This document shows positions 5,401 to 7,804 of a stretch of 7,804 nucleotides of DNA, one piece after another (position 1 is the first letter of the stretch; each line of letters starts with the position of its first letter). A program made the position numbers and the translations under genes. The notes under the pieces were generated by a model. The model was not told the origin of the DNA, searched no databases, and worked only from the letters and a program-made list of their open reading frames with translations. This DNA is from an uncultured Selenomonadales bacterium. GTDB lineage: Bacteria; Bacillota; Negativicutes; Selenomonadales; Selenomonadaceae. Location: contig CALFJC010000119.1 of NCBI GenBank assembly GCA_937877655.1, positions 1-7,804 on the forward strand, given 5' to 3'.

Positions 5401-5672
5401 CGAGATCCCGCGTAACGACTTGGATCTCGCCGATTTCTAGTACAAATAGTACAAGAAATTGGCATTGTTACGTATTCGGTCACTTTTTTTGCCCATTTTT
5501 GACGGAAAATCTTTAATTGGATTTTTTTTGTACTATATGTACTATCGGAGGGCAACCGCCTGCTAACTACGCGGATCTCGGCATAGTACAAACGACTGCG
5601 TAATGTACTATTACAATGTCGGGGGCGAATGGGAATTTCGCGTAGTTACGCGGAATTCGCCATAGTACAAAC
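5399..5672. repeat. Second repeat family around GTTACGCGGATCTCGG
   Basis: An inverted copy lies at 5400-5416, a partial copy (GGATCTCGCC) at 5422-5431, a forward copy at 5564-5582 and a diverged copy (with GAATTCG) at 5645-5660. The first two form an 8-bp CGAGATCC/GGATCTCG dyad. The last two run straight into TAGTACAAAC, and together those composite 26-bp units (from 5568 and from 5647) match at 23 positions. Confidence 0.6.
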
Positions 5673-5692
5673 TTTTTTTCTTTGTACTATAC
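5661..5692. repeat. 32-bp direct repeat, right copy, with internal dyad
   Basis: Exact duplicate of 5369-5400, starting 292 bp further on. The pair brackets most of the repeat cluster and its AT-rich core. It is immediately followed by another reverse motif copy at 5693-5701. Confidence 0.85.
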
Positions 5693-5721
5693 TTTGTACT
5701 ATGAACGGCGCGTTTGAAAAC

Positions 5722-5745
5722 AAAAAAGCCTCCGATGTTGGAGGC
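5722..5745 (-). terminator. Intrinsic terminator after the primase/helicase gene
   Basis: On the minus strand GCCTCC pairs with GGAGGC (5740-5745 with 5728-5733) around a 6-nt loop, followed by six T's (5722-5727). It lies 28 bp past the stop of the primase/helicase gene, so it separates the early operon from the repeat cluster. Confidence 0.85.
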
Positions 5746-5772
5746 AGAAAGAGTTTGTACCATGAAAGAAGG

Positions 5773-7804
5773 TCAAAACGGAACATCATTGTCGGAAATG
5801 TAAATGGGCGGAGTGTCGGGTTTGGGCAAGGACGCGACGCGTTCGTAGCAGTGCCTTTGCTGTCCGTAAATGGGATCAACGGAAGTGGCGCGCCCTTGAT
5901 ATTGCCAATTGGACAGTTTATCGAGAATGGCGCGGATGATGCGAAGCGAGGCTCGGTCGCGCTGAAAATTGTCGATGCCGAGGAGTTCGGACGCGATTTC
6001 CGCCGATGAAACTTCATATCTGTAGTCGAAATTAAGTTCGTCGGCATGTTCGGAGTGCGGATCAAGAACGAGAAGGTCGCCGCCGATGTCAGATTTAGTT
6101 TTGATGTGTGCAAATTTGTCTTGTGCCGCGCCGAGTCGACTAAAGGGAATAGAGACGCGGCCTTTGTCGATGAAAATGCGCCGTTCGACTTTAGTAAGCA
6201 ACCGCCAAAAGATGAGATCGGGGATGGGAGTATCGAGGAAAGCCTCGATGCGCCCTTGAAGGTCGGAGCCTTCGGTGTGAGCTTCCTGAAGTAGCGCGGC
6301 GGCAGTTTTTGTCTCGAAGTCGATATCGAGTTTAGCTGCGTCGAAGCCGTCAGCGAAAAGCACGTTGTAGAGATGAAAGACTTCGGCCCAGATTTGGCGA
6401 ATGGTGTAGTCGTCGGTCGCGTCAGAAAATTGTTCGGCGTTGCATTCGAGAATGAGAAAGCGTCTGGATCCGGTCTGATCACGAAGGAATTCGTGATCGT
6501 TGGTGGTGGCGGCGAAAATGCATTGACGCGGGAGTTCGTTGGTGCGTCTGCCGTACTTAAAACGAGTGCGGTCAACTTGACGAGAAATAAAGGCTTTGAT
6601 TTGCTCGTTCTCGGCTTTTTTTGTGGCCTGCATTTCGGTCAATTCGATGATCCACAAACCTTGAAGTCGTTCAACGACGTCTTCGTCGGAAATGGAATCG
6701 AGCTCGCCGAACCAGTTGCCGCCGAGTTGTCGAAGGATGGTAGACTTGCCGATGCCCTGTTTGCCTTGCAAAACGAGACAATAATCGAATTTGCATCCCG
6801 GATGAAAAACGCGAGCGACGGCAGCAAGCAACCAAGCCTTGGTGACAGCGCGGGCATAAGGAGAATCTTTGACGCCGAGCCGCTCGATGAAAATCGATTC
6901 CGCGCGGGGAGTTTGATCCCATGTAGGAAGGTTGTGGAAGAAGTCGTGAACGGGATGAAACCAGAGCTTGTGAGAGTATTCGACGAGGCAATCGTAGCAG
7001 GTCTGAGAGCCGCGAAGTTTGTAGTTGCGATCGATGAGATTGCGAATGTGAGAATCGTCGGCGTCGGAGACGGGCTGATTGTCGTTAAATTGATTGCGCC
7101 ATGGGAGAGTGCGAGTAGGTTCGATGCGTTGCGCAAAGCCGTTGAAAGCAAAGGCGTGTTTGATGACGGGATCGAAAAGAAAAACGAGATCGAAGTTTTC
7201 CGTGCAATTGACGGGAATACTGGGGTCGCGAGTTTGTTTGCGCATCTTGTGAGCAATTTGATTGAAGATGGGCTCGTGGTTATCAAGATGTTGCCGGACG
7301 ATGTCGTTGATGATGGGAATGATCTCGGAATCGCCGATCTGAAGATTCCGGTCGAGAGCGGATTTACGAAAGAGAGAAAAAACTTGTTGTGGATTGTTGT
7401 CGGCGAAAGTGGTCAAGATGTGAATGAGTCGGCGAACGGCGCAAAGTCGGTTTTTGAAGAAGTCATACTTACCGTCGACAAAAAGGAGTTTAAGGTCGTC
7501 GGCACCGAATCTGGCGAAGTAAAAAGGAGAAGAAGAATCGGGATCGTTGGGATTAAGTTGCTTATTGGATTTCTTTTTCTTCTTGGCAAGAGCGCGTTTG
7601 ATTAAGTCCGCGTCGTCGATGCAGGAGGGCTGCCATCCGCCAATCAAGGTCGGCAATTCGGTTGGTTGTTGGTTGTCGTCAAAAAAAGTGACGGATTCTT
7701 GCGATGGTACAAAAGTTTGTACCATGGTCGGAAGATGGTCGATGAAGGCTTCGAGCCCGGAGCGGTCTTCTTTGAAGAAGTCGTTGAAGTCGTGATGATC
7801 GGAA
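5773..7804 (-). CDS. VirE-type primase/helicase, 5' end outside the window
   Basis: The frame is open to the right edge. The first visible part reads SDHHDFNDFFKEDRSGLEAF, like the tail of a TOPRIM domain (compare the D-x-N-D motif). The first ATG (7725) has no ribosome binding site, so it is not the start. Numbering from that ATG: a segment at 68-125 with HILTTFADN and QVFSLFRKSAL resembles the helical domain between primase and helicase in P4/NrS-1-like proteins. Walker A GKQGIGKST is at 321-329, a Walker B-like LWIIELTEM at 357-365, a sensor-like CIFAATTND at 402-410 and an arginine pair GSRRFL at 419-424. This is the VirE-type AAA+ helicase family used by phages and satellites to start their replication. 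A terminator and the repeat cluster follow, suggesting the protein acts there. The catalytic TOPRIM core is not in the window. Confidence 0.88.
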   Translation of the reverse strand, partial: SDHHDFNDFFKEDRSGLEAFIDHLPTMVQTFVPSQESVTFFDDNQQPTELPTLIGGWQPSCIDDADLIKRALAKKKKKSNKQLNPNDPDSSSPFYFARFGADDLKLLFVDGKYDFFKNRLCAVRRLIHILTTFADNNPQQVFSLFRKSALDRNLQIGDSEIIPIINDIVRQHLDNHEPIFNQIAHKMRKQTRDPSIPVNCTENFDLVFLFDPVIKHAFAFNGFAQRIEPTRTLPWRNQFNDNQPVSDADDSHIRNLIDRNYKLRGSQTCYDCLVEYSHKLWFHPVHDFFHNLPTWDQTPRAESIFIERLGVKDSPYARAVTKAWLLAAVARVFHPGCKFDYCLVLQGKQGIGKSTILRQLGGNWFGELDSISDEDVVERLQGLWIIELTEMQATKKAENEQIKAFISRQVDRTRFKYGRRTNELPRQCIFAATTNDHEFLRDQTGSRRFLILECNAEQFSDATDDYTIRQIWAEVFHLYNVLFADGFDAAKLDIDFETKTAAALLQEAHTEGSDLQGRIEAFLDTPIPDLIFWRLLTKVERRIFIDKGRVSIPFSRLGAAQDKFAHIKTKSDIGGDLLVLDPHSEHADELNFDYRYEVSSAEIASELLGIDNFQRDRASLRIIRAILDKLSNWQYQGRATSVDPIYGQQRHCYERVASLPKPDTPPIYISDNDVPF
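7704..7725. repeat. 22-bp perfect palindrome built on the origin motif
   Basis: ATGGTACAAA and TTTGTACCAT are 10-bp perfect inverted arms around AG, inside the primase/helicase coding sequence. The core is the origin motif with C replacing the T of TACTA. The same TTTGTACCAT variant occurs once more at 5754-5763, just past the other end of this gene. Confidence 0.7.

Larger units (their letters stand above)
5350..5702. repeat. Iteron-like repeat cluster, candidate replication origin
   Basis: This non-coding stretch holds twelve copies of TAGTACAAA or close variants. Forward copies begin at 5351, 5371, 5438, 5447, 5584 and 5663; reverse copies (TTTGTACTA or variants) at 5389, 5527, 5536, 5602, 5681 and 5693. 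Two are head-to-tail tandems (5438-5455 and 5527-5545). The copies flank an AT-rich segment at about 5456-5526 with runs of T, a likely unwinding element. It lies directly downstream of the VirE-type primase/helicase gene, as the iteron origins of staphylococcal pathogenicity islands lie next to their Rep gene (established for that group). GC skew changes sign here. Alternatives are arm sites for the recombinase or a packaging site. No credible gene is seen between about 5300 and 5720. Confidence 0.65.
1..7804. mobile_element. Satellite/prophage-like replicon, possibly a whole circular element
   Basis: All recognisable genes are of phage or satellite type: divergent CI/Cro-like regulators, CHC2 protein, VirE-type primase/helicase, sigma-like late regulator, HNH nuclease, protease-capsid fusion and tyrosine recombinase. 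No host gene, tRNA gene or element boundary is seen. The gene leaving the left edge and the gene entering the right edge are on the same strand, are both primase-like, and join in frame. GC skew also continues with the same sign across the two ends. These points favour a circular molecule linearised inside its primase gene. Portal, terminase, tail and lysis genes are absent. Alternatives are an internal piece of a larger prophage, or a circular genome with a few hundred bases missing at the junction. Confidence 0.6.

Noticed and set aside
5277..5591. Minus-strand open frame of 104 codons through the repeat region
   Set aside because: Its sequence is just the translated repeats (YYE, YST, VCTI), it has no ribosome binding site, and it covers the late promoter.
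5350..5702. CRISPR array
   Set aside because: The repeated unit is only about 9-10 bp, occurs in both orientations, and the spacing is irregular (0 to about 70 bp). No Cas gene is present.
5646..6575. Minus-strand open frame of 309 codons overlapping the primase/helicase gene
   Set aside because: It is a Ser/Thr/Pro-rich shadow in another frame, and it runs through the terminator and into the repeat cluster.
6373..7605. Long plus-strand open frame of 410 codons
   Set aside because: It lies wholly antisense to the primase/helicase gene, whose Walker and sensor motifs are clear. It has no ribosome binding site and a repetitive hydrophobic/acidic composition typical of antisense reading of G-rich DNA.
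7646..7725. Primase/helicase starting at ATG 7725
   Set aside because: There is no Shine-Dalgarno motif upstream, and the frame stays open with primase-like residues (DFNDFF) to the window edge.

Overview
The window looks like a compact phage-satellite-like or minimal prophage-like replicon from a Firmicute-type host. Ribosome binding sites are strong GGAGG/AAGGA types, promoters are consensus sigma-70/sigma-A-like, and G+C is moderate. A host in the Negativicutes would fit but is not shown. Nothing in it looks chromosomal: every recognisable gene belongs to a phage or satellite repertoire.

Layout. A divergent switch (about 675-846) separates a rightward repressor gene (847-1371) from a leftward early operon: Cro-like regulator (456-674), 59-aa coiled-coil protein (287-466), stand-alone CHC2 zinc-finger protein (91-297) and the start of a primase-like gene running off the left edge (1-83). 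The right edge is entered by the C-terminal part of a large VirE-type primase/helicase gene (5773-7804), also leftward, ending at an intrinsic terminator (5722-5745). Next is about 400 bp of non-coding DNA packed with TAGTACAAA motifs in both orientations around an AT-rich core, the best candidate replication origin. A second leftward operon starts at a good promoter (5290-5318): sigma-region-4-like regulator (4808-5269), HNH nuclease (4350-4742), a single-gene fusion of ClpP-type prohead protease with an HK97-type major capsid protein (2368-4230), and a tyrosine recombinase (1419-2363). A bidirectional terminator (1384-1416) separates this operon from the repressor gene.

Circularity. Joining the two ends fuses the left-edge gene start to the right-edge gene body in frame (705 codons including stop). 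Hand-counted GC skew has one sign from about 5.5 kb through the edges to 1.8 kb and the opposite sign from 1.8 to 5.4 kb, although nearly all genes lie on one strand. The two sign changes lie almost opposite each other on a 7.8-kb circle, and one coincides with the repeat-rich region. This suggests the window is a complete or nearly complete circular element replicating bidirectionally from that region. It remains an inference, because the joined gene would lack a TOPRIM core, so some sequence may be missing at the junction.

How it may work. The CI/Cro-like pair would set dormancy. The early operon would supply priming and helicase functions acting on the repeats. The sigma-like protein would switch on the HNH/capsid/recombinase operon. 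No portal, terminase, tail or lysis gene is present. If the element is complete, it makes its own shell but must borrow the packaging motor and tail from a helper phage, which would be an unusually small capsid-encoding satellite.
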